From contig JBJXFB010000054.1 of NCBI GenBank assembly GCA_046155895.1, positions 1 to 64,000 on the forward strand: DNA of 64,000 bases. Reading direction: 5' to 3'. The notes under the pieces were generated by a model. It had not been told where the DNA came from and did not search any database. It saw only the letters and a program-made list of their open reading frames with translations. The position numbers and the translations under genes are program-made. The stretch is from DASYPQ01 sp046155895. GTDB lineage: Bacteria > Planctomycetota > UBA1135 > GCA-002686595. This document shows positions 1 to 9,478 of the stretch, piece after piece; the stretch's first letter is position 1, and every line of letters starts with the position of its first letter.

Positions 1-43
1 ACCGGGCTCCAGGTGCGAGAAAACGAACCTGGTTCCGTACTTC
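1..43. other. Window edge; short inverted repeat
   Basis: Non-coding tail downstream of the S9 peptidase gene. It holds a short inverted repeat, ccaggt at 9-14 against acctgg at 27-32 with a 12-nt loop, and an overlapping palindrome gaacc-t-ggttc at 25-35. Either could be a weak terminator hairpin for the minus-strand peptidase gene. Bases 27-41 match 13 of 15 bases of the inner part of the inverted repeat at 37889-37999, so this may also be a degraded copy of that repeat. Confidence 0.3.
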
Positions 44-2101
<2,058 letters not shown>

Positions 2102-2133
2102 GGATGACCTCCGATTGGCGGCGATCGTATGCC

Positions 2134-3444
2134 TCACCGGAGGCTTGCGTACAGCGGAATCCCCGCCAGCACCGCGAGCAGACCCCACAGAGCGATCTCG
2201 GGCCCCACGCCGTAGATCGTGAACATCGAGAAGGCGAACGCGATCGCGGCGACGAGGACCGCCTGCCTCCGCTCTCCGGCCGGGAAGCGCACGGGATCCC
2301 GGCGTGCGAGCACGAGCTGCGACGCGGCCACGAAGAGGTGCGGGAGCATGGTCAGGAGGACCGAGAAGCCCACGATCGTCCCGAAGCGATCGAGCAGCGT
2401 GCGCGACAGCCCGAGGCACAGGACCGCGCTCGCGATCGCGCCGCCTGCGAGCAGGGCGACGTGGGGCGTCCGGAAACGCTCGTGGATCGCGCCGAGGCGC
2501 GCGGGGAACACGCCGTCCTGCGCGGCCGAGACCGGGATCCTCCCCGAGAGCAGGATCCATCCGTTCAGCGTGCCGAGCCCCGCCGCGACCGCCGCGATCG
2601 AGATCGCGAGCGCTCCGAAGCTCCCCGCGACCCGCTCGGCCGCCTCCGCCATCGGCCGCTCGGACGCCGCGATCACCGCGTTCGGCATCACGCCCGCCAC
2701 GCCGACGGCGACGGCGAGGAACACGAGCGTGCCGACCGCGTAGCCGATCATCGTCCCGCGCCGGATCGTGCGCCCCTCGCCGCTCACTTCCTCGGCCGGC
2801 ACGGTCGCCGACTCGATGCCCGAGTAGGCCCACACGATCATGGCCGCACCGGCGGGCAGGGCTCCCCATCCCTGCGGCGCGAACGGTGCGAGGTTCCCCG
2901 CGTCGAAGTGACCGAGCGCCAGTGCCGAGAGCAAGAGCAGCGGGACGAGGTTCAGCACCATCACGCCGATCTGGAAGCGCGCACCGTTCTTGATCCCCAG
3001 CACGTTGAGGAACGTGAGCCCCCAGACCAGCGCCTGCGCGACGAGGAACTTGCCGAGAAGGCTCGCCGACAACGTGGCCGAGAAACCCGCGATGTACCCG
3101 ACGACCGCGAGCGCGATCGCGGCGTTGCCGACCGTCGCGCTGATCCAGTACGACCAGACGACGAGGAAGCCGGCGAAGTCGCCGAACGCCTCGCGCGCGA
3201 ACACGTACGGCCCGCCCGTGCGCGGGTAGAGCGGACCGAGGCGCGCGTAGACGAGCGCGACGAAGAGGTAGCCCGCCGCCGTCACGACCCAGGCCAGGAT
3301 CCCGAGCGGTCCGCACGCGGCCGCGAGCGTCGCCGGCAGCGTGTACACCGACGTCCCCACCATGTTCCCGACGACGAGCGCGACCGCGCCGAGGAGCGAG
3401 AGGCCGCGCAGGAGCGAGGGATTCCGGGAAGAAGGGTCCGGCAC
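2134..3444 (-). CDS. APC-family amino acid permease
   Basis: A 436-residue integral membrane protein with about twelve hydrophobic segments, of the amino acid-polyamine-organocation (APC) superfamily. The N-terminal GNMVGTSVYTLP is the TM1 substrate-binding GxGxGIF-like segment of the family, and FLVVWSYWIS and WAYSGIESATVPAEEV match the TM3 and TM6 regions of basic amino acid/polyamine antiporters such as AdiC. Substrate cannot be read from sequence. It starts at GTG 3444, 23 nt after the upstream methyltransferase stop, and is followed by the S9 peptidase gene. Confidence is high for family, low for substrate. Confidence 0.88.
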   Translation of the reverse strand: MPDPSSRNPSLLRGLSLLGAVALVVGNMVGTSVYTLPATLAAACGPLGILAWVVTAAGYLFVALVYARLGPLYPRTGGPYVFAREAFGDFAGFLVVWSYWISATVGNAAIALAVVGYIAGFSATLSASLLGKFLVAQALVWGLTFLNVLGIKNGARFQIGVMVLNLVPLLLLSALALGHFDAGNLAPFAPQGWGALPAGAAMIVWAYSGIESATVPAEEVSGEGRTIRRGTMIGYAVGTLVFLAVAVGVAGVMPNAVIAASERPMAEAAERVAGSFGALAISIAAVAAGLGTLNGWILLSGRIPVSAAQDGVFPARLGAIHERFRTPHVALLAGGAIASAVLCLGLSRTLLDRFGTIVGFSVLLTMLPHLFVAASQLVLARRDPVRFPAGERRQAVLVAAIAFAFSMFTIYGVGPEIALWGLLAVLAGIPLYASLR

Positions 3445-3467
3445 GGGGCGCCGAGGCTAGCGATCGC

Positions 3468-4322
3468 TCACAGCGGCCGGAAGGACGAGAGCGTCCAGCT
3501 GCTCGTGACGTCCATCGATTCGAGCCTGGCGATCGCATCCCGCTGGCTGTCGCGGCCGCCGCGGTAGGTCGCGGCGAGCAGATCGAGGATCGCGGGCGTC
3601 GCGAGCTTCACCGTGTGGCGGACGACGCGGCGCTTCTCGAGCTTGAACGTGCCCTCGAGCAGCTTCAGGAGCGGCCCGAACCGATCGACGATGATCGCGT
3701 GGCCATGGAGCGCCTCGCGCAGCTCGACCAGGTCGTCCTCGGCGGGCAGCGCGGCGACCAGGCGGCCCTGCGGCTCGAGCACGCGGCGGAATTCGCTCAC
3801 GTGGCGGCGTCCGGCGATCGTCATGACGACGCGGAAGGAAGCGTCGGCGAAGGGCAGGCCGCGGTCGGCGTTCGCGACGACCCATCCGAGATCCGGGTGG
3901 CGCTTGGCGGCTGCATCGATCGCGCTCACGGAGATGTCGACGCCGTGCCCTTCGAGGCCGAAGCGCTCCGCGACGGCCGCGAGGAAGGTCCCCTCGCCGC
4001 AGCCGACGTCGAGGACGCCCGAGCCGGCCGGAGGCGCGATCTCGCCGATCGTCTCGAAGAGCGCGTCGGCCAGCGGGCGGCCGAAGCCGGAGTCCTGGAG
4101 CCTGCGGCGCGCGGCCACGGCCTCCTTCGAGTCGCCCGGGTCGCTCGACTTGCGGTCCTGCACGAGGAGCAGGTTGAGGTAGCCGCTGCGCGCGATGTCG
4201 AACGAGTGCCCCTTCGGACAGCGGAAGACCTGGCCCTCCCGCGCGAGCTCGCCCGCGCACTCGCGCACCGTGCAGAGCATGCGCACGCGGCCGGGGCTGC
4301 GCTCTCGTCGGGGAGACTCCAC
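3468..4322 (-). CDS. RlmA-type 23S rRNA (guanine-N1) methyltransferase
   Basis: A 284-residue SAM-dependent methyltransferase of the RlmA/RrmA family, which methylates N1 of a guanine in 23S rRNA helix 35. An N-terminal zinc finger is visible as C-x4-C (CTVREC) then CPKGH, followed by the family signature FDIARSGYLNLL and RKSSDPGDS. The SAM-binding Rossmann motif is VLDVGCGEGTF (~102-112). GTG 4322 gives the longest form; ATG 4280, directly before the zinc finger, is equally plausible because neither has a strong ribosome site. It lies 20 nt after the outer-membrane protein gene and 23 nt before the permease gene, probably co-transcribed. Members of this family in some organisms confer macrolide or tylosin tolerance; nothing here indicates that. 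Confidence 0.85.
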   Translation of the reverse strand: MESPRRERSPGRVRMLCTVRECAGELAREGQVFRCPKGHSFDIARSGYLNLLLVQDRKSSDPGDSKEAVAARRRLQDSGFGRPLADALFETIGEIAPPAGSGVLDVGCGEGTFLAAVAERFGLEGHGVDISVSAIDAAAKRHPDLGWVVANADRGLPFADASFRVVMTIAGRRHVSEFRRVLEPQGRLVAALPAEDDLVELREALHGHAIIVDRFGPLLKLLEGTFKLEKRRVVRHTVKLATPAILDLLAATYRGGRDSQRDAIARLESMDVTSSWTLSSFRPL

Positions 4323-4342
4323 GAGCTGGTCCCCGCGCGTCC

Positions 4343-5116
4343 CTAGAAGCCGAAGCTGAAACCGATGTAGGGCCCGCGGATGCGCACGTGCGCCTCGACG
4401 CGCGAGCCGGAGTCCTCGTACTCCGCCGAAAGATCGACGTGCCGGTATCCGAGGACGAGCGCCCCGGCGAAGACATCCTCCTGGCCGAAGATCCGCATCC
4501 GCGCCATGAAGTCGAGGTCGTAGAAGGAGTTGCTCTCCCCGTCGATGTCGAGCCGCATGCCCCCGAGCACGGCCGAGACGTCGAAGTCGCCGAACGCCAG
4601 ACCCACGCGCGCGGCGAGGAGCGGGATCGGCACGGTCTCGTCCGTCGCGATCTCGTCACCGGTGGAAGGGGCCTGGAAGCTCGAATCGACCCGGAAGATC
4701 GTCGCGCCGAGCCCGATCCCGACCTCGACCGTGTCGCCGGGGACGAGATCCCAGGTGACCATCGCCTCTCCGATCGTGAGGTCGAGGTCGGATTCGACGT
4801 CCGTGCCGGCCGGGATCGTCGTCGTGCCGTCGCTGAGCTCCGCGGCGAGAGTTCCCGATCCGCCGTGGGACGAGTCGGACAGGGCGAGGGTCGTGTGCAT
4901 GCCGCCGACTTCGAGGTCGGCGCGCGCGCCGAGCACCGTGTTGTCCCGATCGATGCCGACGTCGTCGAGATCGTTCCGGGCGGTGAGGCCCGAGCTCGCG
5001 TCGTTGACGCCGATCCGGCCGTCGACGTCCAGCGGACCGAAACGCGGGACCACGCTGACCGACACGCACGAGGCGCCCACGAGTGCGAGCGCCAGCGGAG
5101 GGAGGAGCGATCTCAT
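4343..5116 (-). CDS. Predicted outer-membrane beta-barrel protein
   Basis: A 257-residue exported protein. The leader LLPPLALALVGASC resembles a signal peptide, with only a weak lipobox. The rest alternates polar and hydrophobic residues in barrel-like strands (VEVGIGLGATIFRV, PLLAARVGLAFGDFDVSAVLGG, FAGALVLGYRHVDLSAEY) and ends in GPYIGFSFGF; a C-terminal aromatic residue is the classic outer-membrane barrel signature. ATG 5116 is preferred for its GAAGAG about 8 nt upstream; ATG 5134 would add six residues. No specific family or ligand is recognised. First gene of the four-gene minus-strand run and divergent from the S9 peptidase gene at 5289. Confidence 0.65.
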   Translation of the reverse strand: MRSLLPPLALALVGASCVSVSVVPRFGPLDVDGRIGVNDASSGLTARNDLDDVGIDRDNTVLGARADLEVGGMHTTLALSDSSHGGSGTLAAELSDGTTTIPAGTDVESDLDLTIGEAMVTWDLVPGDTVEVGIGLGATIFRVDSSFQAPSTGDEIATDETVPIPLLAARVGLAFGDFDVSAVLGGMRLDIDGESNSFYDLDFMARMRIFGQEDVFAGALVLGYRHVDLSAEYEDSGSRVEAHVRIRGPYIGFSFGF

Positions 5117-5288
5117 GACTGGGCTCTTCGGCATGTTCGAGTCGCGTACCCGAGGCCGCGGCGCGTCGGGGGAAGGTAGCGGCCTGCGCGCGCCAGGAAT
5201 AGGCCTGGTGGGGGACGGCGGGGACGCGCGGGCTCTGCTACCCTCCCGATCCAGGCGCACAGCCCTCCCACGGATCCGGAGCTTCCCG

Positions 5289-7592
5289 ATGAATCTGAAT
5301 GCCCGCGACTTCCTCGCCCTTGGCCTCCTCGTCGCCCTGACCGAGTCCTGTTCGTCGCTCGAGACGCCGGGCGCGGCGAGGACCGATTCCCTGGCCGCGA
5401 TCTCGCGCGGCTCGAGACTGGCCCCGCACCGGGAGCTCACGATCGACGTCCTCTACGATCCGGACAAGAAGATCGAGTTCGGCGGACGGCCCCCCACGAA
5501 TCTCGTCTGGATCGACGACGAGCACTACCTGTGGCCGAAGAGCGATCGGAAGACGAAGAAGAACGAGTGGGTGCTCGTGGAGGCGGATTCGGGGAAGGCG
5601 GAGCCCTTCGAGCCGGCGGCCAAGCTCGAGATCGCGCTCGTCGCGGCGGGGATCGAGGCGGAGAAGGCGAAGAAGCTCGCCCACTCGGACGCGGGAGCCT
5701 GGGCCGGCGATCCCAAGGCCATGCTCTTCACGGTCGAGAAGGACGTCTACGTGTACACGGTCGCGGAAGAAAGAGCCCGTCGCGTCACGAACACACCGGA
5801 GCTCGCGGAGGAGGAGGCCGCGCTCTCCCCGGACGGGATGCACGTCGCGTTCGTTCGCGACAACGACCTGTACGTCGCGGAGGTCGGGACCGGCACGGAG
5901 CGCCGGCTGACGAGCGACGGCAGCGCCACGGTGCTGAACGGCAAGCTCGACTGGCTCTACCAGGAAGAGGTGTACGGCCGCGGGACCTGGAAGGCTCATT
6001 GGTGGAGTCCCGATTCGCGCCACATCGCCTTCCTCCGCCTCGACGAGACGGGTGTGCCCATCTACACGCTCGTGGACGACGTCGCGTCGCCGGCGGAGGT
6101 CGAGACCTCGCCCTACCCGCGCGCGGGGGACACGAACCCGACGGTGAAGCTCGGCATCGCGAAGGTCGAGTCCGGCGCCGTCGCGTGGGTCGACCTCTCG
6201 CCGTACTCCGACGGGGAGTTCCTGATCGTCGACGTGGCCTGGAGCCCCGCCAACGACCTCGTCTTCCAGGTGCAGGATCGCGTCCAGACCTGGCTCGACC
6301 TGAACGTCGTGGCCGGGGGAAACGCCTCGACGAAGCCGACGAAGCTCCTGCGCGAGACCTCGCCGGCCTGGGTCAACCTGAACGGCAGCCCGAAGTGGCT
6401 CGAGGACGGATCGTTCCTCTGGTCGAGCGAGCGGACCGGCTGGAAGCACATCGATCACTACGACGCGAGCGGCAAGCTCCTCGGCCCCGTGACGAGCGGC
6501 GAGTGGGAGGCGCGCGAGATTCGCGGCGTCGATCAGAAGAACCGCCTCGTGTACTTCTCGGGCACGGAGCGCAGTCCGATCGCCACGGACGAGTACCGCA
6601 TCGGGCTCGACGGGAAGGGGCTCACGCGCCTGACGAAGGCCGAGGGCTCGCACTCGGCCAAGCACAATCCCTCCTTCACGCGCTTCATCGGCCACCGCAG
6701 CGACGTCGCGACGCCGACGCAGGTGCGGCTGCACAAGTCCGACGGCGCGGAGGTGCGCGTGATCGACGCGAACGAGGTTCCGGAGCTCGCGGAGTACGGA
6801 TTCGTGCGGCCCGAACTGCTCCAGGTGAAGACGCGCGACGGATTCACGATGGAGGCGATGCTGATCAAGCCGCCCGACTTCGATCCGACGCGGCGCTACC
6901 CCGTGTTCCAGCACACCTACGCCGGCCCGCACGCGCCGTCGGTCAAGAACGGCTGGGGCGGGACGAGCGGGATGTTCCACCAGATGCTCGCGCAGAAGGG
7001 CATCGTCGTGTGGATCTGCGACAACCGCAGCGCGAGCGGGAAGGGCGCGCAGTCGGAATGGACCTGCTACAAGAACTTCGGGCCCGGCGAGCTGGCCGAC
7101 ATCGAGGACGGGATCGCGTGGCTCAAGAAGCAGCCCTGGGTCGATCCGCACCGGATCGGGATCAGCGGCTGGAGCTACGGCGGATTCATGACGAGCTACG
7201 CGCTGACGCACAGCCAGAGCTTCGCGATGGGGATCGCCGGCGGGTCGGTGACGGACTTCCGGAACTACGACTCGATCTACACGGAGCGGTACATGCTGCG
7301 GCCGCAGGACAACGAGGCCGGGTACGAGGGCACGTCCTCGACCGCGAAGGCGGAGGACCTCCACGGCGAGCTGATGCTGATCCACGGCACGATGGACGAC
7401 AACGTGCACCCGCAGAACACGATGCAGCTCGCGTACGCTCTGCAGAAGGCCGGGAAGCCGTTCCGGATGATGCTCTACCCGAAGTCGGCGCACAGCGTCG
7501 GCGACGCGAAGCTCGTGAAGCACATGCGGCAGATGATGCTCGATTTCATCGAGGAGACGCTGCTGGGTGCTCGTCCCTACGTCTCGGAGTAG
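5289..7592 (+). CDS. S9 family dipeptidyl peptidase IV-like peptidase
   Basis: A 767-residue exported serine peptidase. After a signal peptide (LALGLLVALTESCSS) comes a DPP IV-type N-terminal propeller (residues ~40-520, with FTVEKDVYVY, LSPDGMHVAFVRDNDLYV and the DPP IV-typical LDWLYQEEVYGRG), then the catalytic hydrolase domain: Ser in GWSYGGF (~628), Asp in MDDNVHP (~701), His in SAHSV (~734). The YQEE segment resembles the double-Glu motif by which DPP IV enzymes bind the substrate N-terminus, so removal of N-terminal dipeptides is likely. Transcribed away from the outer-membrane protein gene. It is a different S9 subfamily from the protein at 44-2101, not a recent duplicate. Confidence 0.9.
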   Translation: MNLNARDFLALGLLVALTESCSSLETPGAARTDSLAAISRGSRLAPHRELTIDVLYDPDKKIEFGGRPPTNLVWIDDEHYLWPKSDRKTKKNEWVLVEADSGKAEPFEPAAKLEIALVAAGIEAEKAKKLAHSDAGAWAGDPKAMLFTVEKDVYVYTVAEERARRVTNTPELAEEEAALSPDGMHVAFVRDNDLYVAEVGTGTERRLTSDGSATVLNGKLDWLYQEEVYGRGTWKAHWWSPDSRHIAFLRLDETGVPIYTLVDDVASPAEVETSPYPRAGDTNPTVKLGIAKVESGAVAWVDLSPYSDGEFLIVDVAWSPANDLVFQVQDRVQTWLDLNVVAGGNASTKPTKLLRETSPAWVNLNGSPKWLEDGSFLWSSERTGWKHIDHYDASGKLLGPVTSGEWEAREIRGVDQKNRLVYFSGTERSPIATDEYRIGLDGKGLTRLTKAEGSHSAKHNPSFTRFIGHRSDVATPTQVRLHKSDGAEVRVIDANEVPELAEYGFVRPELLQVKTRDGFTMEAMLIKPPDFDPTRRYPVFQHTYAGPHAPSVKNGWGGTSGMFHQMLAQKGIVVWICDNRSASGKGAQSEWTCYKNFGPGELADIEDGIAWLKKQPWVDPHRIGISGWSYGGFMTSYALTHSQSFAMGIAGGSVTDFRNYDSIYTERYMLRPQDNEAGYEGTSSTAKAEDLHGELMLIHGTMDDNVHPQNTMQLAYALQKAGKPFRMMLYPKSAHSVGDAKLVKHMRQMMLDFIEETLLGARPYVSE

Positions 7593-7679
7593 AGCCTTCC
7601 CTTCCTCAACTCTGTTTCCCGGAAGGGGTTCGATCCTCGTCGGACGATTTTTCCCGAATCCCCGCGACCCGAAGCTGAC

Positions 7680-7717
7680 GGGGACAGTCCCCAGGTTGCC
7701 AGGGGGCACTCCCCTGG
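7680..7717. repeat. Palindromic intergenic element (REP-like)
   Basis: Two adjacent hairpins lie between the DPP IV-like gene and the toxin-antitoxin pair: GGGGAC-A-GTCCCC at 7680-7692 and CCAGGGG-gcact-CCCCTGG at 7699-7717. There is no T-run after either, so this reads more like a dispersed REP-type palindrome than a classical terminator, although it could still end transcription of the upstream gene. GGGGACWGTCCCC palindromes are, from memory, widespread in intergenic repeats of GC-rich bacteria. Confidence 0.4.
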
Positions 7718-7760
7718 ACGAATGCTAACGGGCCAGACATGGGAAGAGGCAGAGGAAGGC

Positions 7761-7800
7761 TATCATGGTCGAGACCAGCCTCTCGCAGGAATGCGAGGGG
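7761..7800 (+). promoter_or_regulatory. Candidate toxin-antitoxin operator and leader hairpin
   Basis: A -10-like TATCAT (7761-7766) is directly followed by the palindrome ggtc-ga-gacc (7767-7776) and by an imperfect hairpin, cctctcgca (7779-7787) against tgcgagggg (7792-7800) with one mismatch and a 4-nt loop. The right arm of the hairpin contains the antitoxin ribosome site GAGGGG, six bases before its ATG. Palindromes at this position suit autorepression by the antitoxin, and the hairpin could mask the ribosome site. No convincing -35 box was found. Confidence 0.35.
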
Positions 7801-7806
7801 CCCGAC

Positions 7807-8058
7807 ATGCCCACGATCTCCATAGAGATCTCCGATCACGCACTGTCAGCGCTTCGCCTGCGCCCAGCGGAAGCGGCGATCGAGGTCCGCATGGCAGCTG
7901 CCGTGAAGCTCTTCGAGCTCGGGCGGCTGTCGAGCGGGGCTGCCGCGGAGCTCGCGGGGATCCCGCGGGTGGTCTTCCTCACCAGACTCGGCCAATACGG
8001 TGTGAGCGCGTTCAGCGACACCGACGACGAGCTTGGTGAGGACGTCCTGCGTGGTTGA
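7807..8058 (+). CDS. UPF0175 family antitoxin-like protein
   Basis: An 83-residue protein of the UPF0175 family, which commonly accompanies PIN-domain toxins. Family features include the N-terminal strand PTISIEISDHALSALR and the central helix-turn-helix-like block VKLFELGRLSSGAAAELAGIP followed by FLTRLGQYGVSAF. ATG 7807 is chosen over ATG 7765 because GAGGGG lies six bases upstream and the added 14 residues are unlike the family. Its stop overlaps the start of the PIN gene by 8 nt, implying translational coupling. Role as antitoxin and autorepressor is inferred from family and arrangement. Confidence 0.8.
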   Translation: MPTISIEISDHALSALRLRPAEAAIEVRMAAAVKLFELGRLSSGAAAELAGIPRVVFLTRLGQYGVSAFSDTDDELGEDVLRG

Positions 8059-8539
8059 GATCGTCTGCGACACGTCGCCGCTGCTCCACCTTGCTCGGAT
8101 CGGGCGCCTGGAGCTCCTCGAATGGCTCGAGGCGAGAGTCCTCGTTCCTCCCGCCGTGATACGAGAGTTGGCCGCGGGCACGGAAATGGGTCTCGCCGTC
8201 TCCGAGATCGGGAGCCTTGCCTGGGTCGAGACGAGAGCACCTGGAGCATCTGCCCTTTCCCGAGTCAGTATCGAACTGGGCCCGGGGGAACGCGAAGTCC
8301 TGGCTCTGGGGATGGAGGTCCCCGATCGCGTGCTGATCCTCGACGACCGTGCCGCCCGCCGGAGCGCGCTCGAGTTGGGCCTGGCGCACACGGGGACTCT
8401 CGGAGTGCTGCTCGAGAGCAAGCGTCGCGGGCGAATCCGCAGCGTGGCCACTCTGATCGATGAGCTGCTCGAATCGGGGTTCTACATCGAGCCGAGAATC
8501 GTCGCGACAGTACTGCGACGCGCCGGTGAGACAACCTAG
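8051..8539 (+). CDS. PIN-domain toxin (DUF3368 family)
   Basis: A 162-residue PIN-domain protein of the DUF3368 group. The acidic residues expected at the active site are visible: Asp in IVCDTSPL near the N-terminus, Glu in PGEREVLAL and Asp in ILDDRAAR, so Mg2+-dependent ribonuclease activity is plausible. GTG 8051 is chosen because GAGGA lies 8 nt upstream; TTG 8033 is possible. It overlaps the UPF0175 gene by 8 nt. Its stop codon lies in a CTAG that also provides the stop of the convergent gene at 8536. Confidence 0.82.
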   Translation: MVEIVCDTSPLLHLARIGRLELLEWLEARVLVPPAVIRELAAGTEMGLAVSEIGSLAWVETRAPGASALSRVSIELGPGEREVLALGMEVPDRVLILDDRAARRSALELGLAHTGTLGVLLESKRRGRIRSVATLIDELLESGFYIEPRIVATVLRRAGETT

Positions 8540-9090
8540 TTCGCGTTCTCGTGCGGGAGCTTCAGGCTCCGCCAGATTGCCACAACGAACACGCCGAGCG
8601 ACACGGCCATGCCGATGTGCGCGACGGCGTACACGCTGTGGCGGAGCCACGTCAGGCCGCCGAAGTAGGCAGCGTCGACTTGATCGAGGTCGCGCGCGCC
8701 GTGCCGCACCCAGAGCAGCACGTGGTAGCCCTTGTAGAGCATCAGGAGCATCGTGACCGACACGAACGGCAGGTAGCCGCGGGTCAGCCACTTCAGCGGG
8801 CGAGGGGACAAGACCGCGCCGCCCGCTTTCCGGGCCAGGAACAGCGCCCCCGCCATCGCGATCGGGATCAGCACGCCGGTCATGAACACGTGGCCGTGCA
8901 CCAGCGCGAGCGACAGCACCGCCTCGAGCCGCAGGCCGGGCGCGCCGACCGAGTAGTCGAGCTTCTTCGACGACTCCTGGAACAGCACGCCCGCGAGCAG
9001 CGCGACGATCGTCATCGCCACCGCGTACCGCAGCAGCGTGCGCACGGCCTCGCGGTAGTGAGGAGGCGCCTCTTCCTCGGTCCGGCTCAT
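8536..9090 (-). CDS. Four-helix membrane protein (DUF2871-like)
   Basis: A 184-residue protein with about four predicted membrane helices (AVAMTIVALLAGVLF, ALVHGHVFMTGVLIPIAMAG, GYLPFVSVTMLLMLYKGYHVLL, SVYAVAHIGMAVSLGVFVVAI). The LVHGHVF...G segment resembles DUF2871-type small membrane proteins with conserved histidines, but the match is from memory and function is unknown. It is the last gene of the minus-strand LPS run, 10 nt after the lipoprotein gene. It converges on the PIN toxin gene and shares a palindromic CTAG as stop codon with it. Confidence 0.6.
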   Translation of the reverse strand: MSRTEEEAPPHYREAVRTLLRYAVAMTIVALLAGVLFQESSKKLDYSVGAPGLRLEAVLSLALVHGHVFMTGVLIPIAMAGALFLARKAGGAVLSPRPLKWLTRGYLPFVSVTMLLMLYKGYHVLLWVRHGARDLDQVDAAYFGGLTWLRHSVYAVAHIGMAVSLGVFVVAIWRSLKLPHENAN

Positions 9091-9100
9091 GAGGCAGCGG

Positions 9101-9478
9101 TCATTCCTTCGAGGAGACGGGAACTCGCACCGTCGGATGTTCCATCGAGAAAACGACCACCTCGGTGACGGAAGTCGGGGATGCGACCGGCCGCGTGAAG
9201 TTCACGGTGCTGCCTCGGACCTGATCCAGGAGCCGTCTGTCCAAGAGCGGCATGAACCGGAGATCGAGGTGGAGGATCCTCGGATCCCAGGGCTGCTGTA
9301 GGCTCGCCATGAGCACGGGGACTTCCTGGCCGCGGACCGTGGCGTCCCCGACGACGAGCAGGACGAATTCCGTCTCGCTCCGTTGCTCCACTCTCGCGCT
9401 CCATCGCGGGGCCGCCGGTTTCGTCGCGCAGGCGCCGAGGATCAGGAGCAGCGTCGCGGCGGAGCGGAGCAACCTCAT
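9101..9478 (-). CDS. Small predicted lipoprotein
   Basis: A 125-residue lipoprotein: the leader MRLLRSAATLLLILGAC carries a good lipobox (L-G-A-C), so Cys17 is probably lipidated. The mature part is small and beta-rich (FVLLVVGDATVRG, ILHLDLRF, TEVVVFSMEHPTVRVPV) and contains no family I recognise. Its ATG overlaps the hldE stop as ATGA, so it is translationally coupled to heptose synthesis. A role at the cell envelope is inference from context. Confidence 0.7.
   Translation of the reverse strand: MRLLRSAATLLLILGACATKPAAPRWSARVEQRSETEFVLLVVGDATVRGQEVPVLMASLQQPWDPRILHLDLRFMPLLDRRLLDQVRGSTVNFTRPVASPTSVTEVVVFSMEHPTVRVPVSSKE

Noticed and set aside
5193..5208. Inverted repeat ccagg-aatagg-cctgg in the divergent gap 5117-5288 as an operator
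   Set aside because: Five-bp arms are expected by chance at this composition and no promoter boxes are placed around it.
7599..7627. Hairpin cccttcc/ggaaggg after the DPP IV-like gene as a terminator
   Set aside because: Seven-bp stem with a 15-nt loop and no T-run; too weak to claim.
5238..7709. Long minus-strand open frame opposite the DPP IV-like gene
   Set aside because: Composition is that of an antisense GC-rich frame with no domain, while the plus strand has a full catalytic triad and signal peptide.
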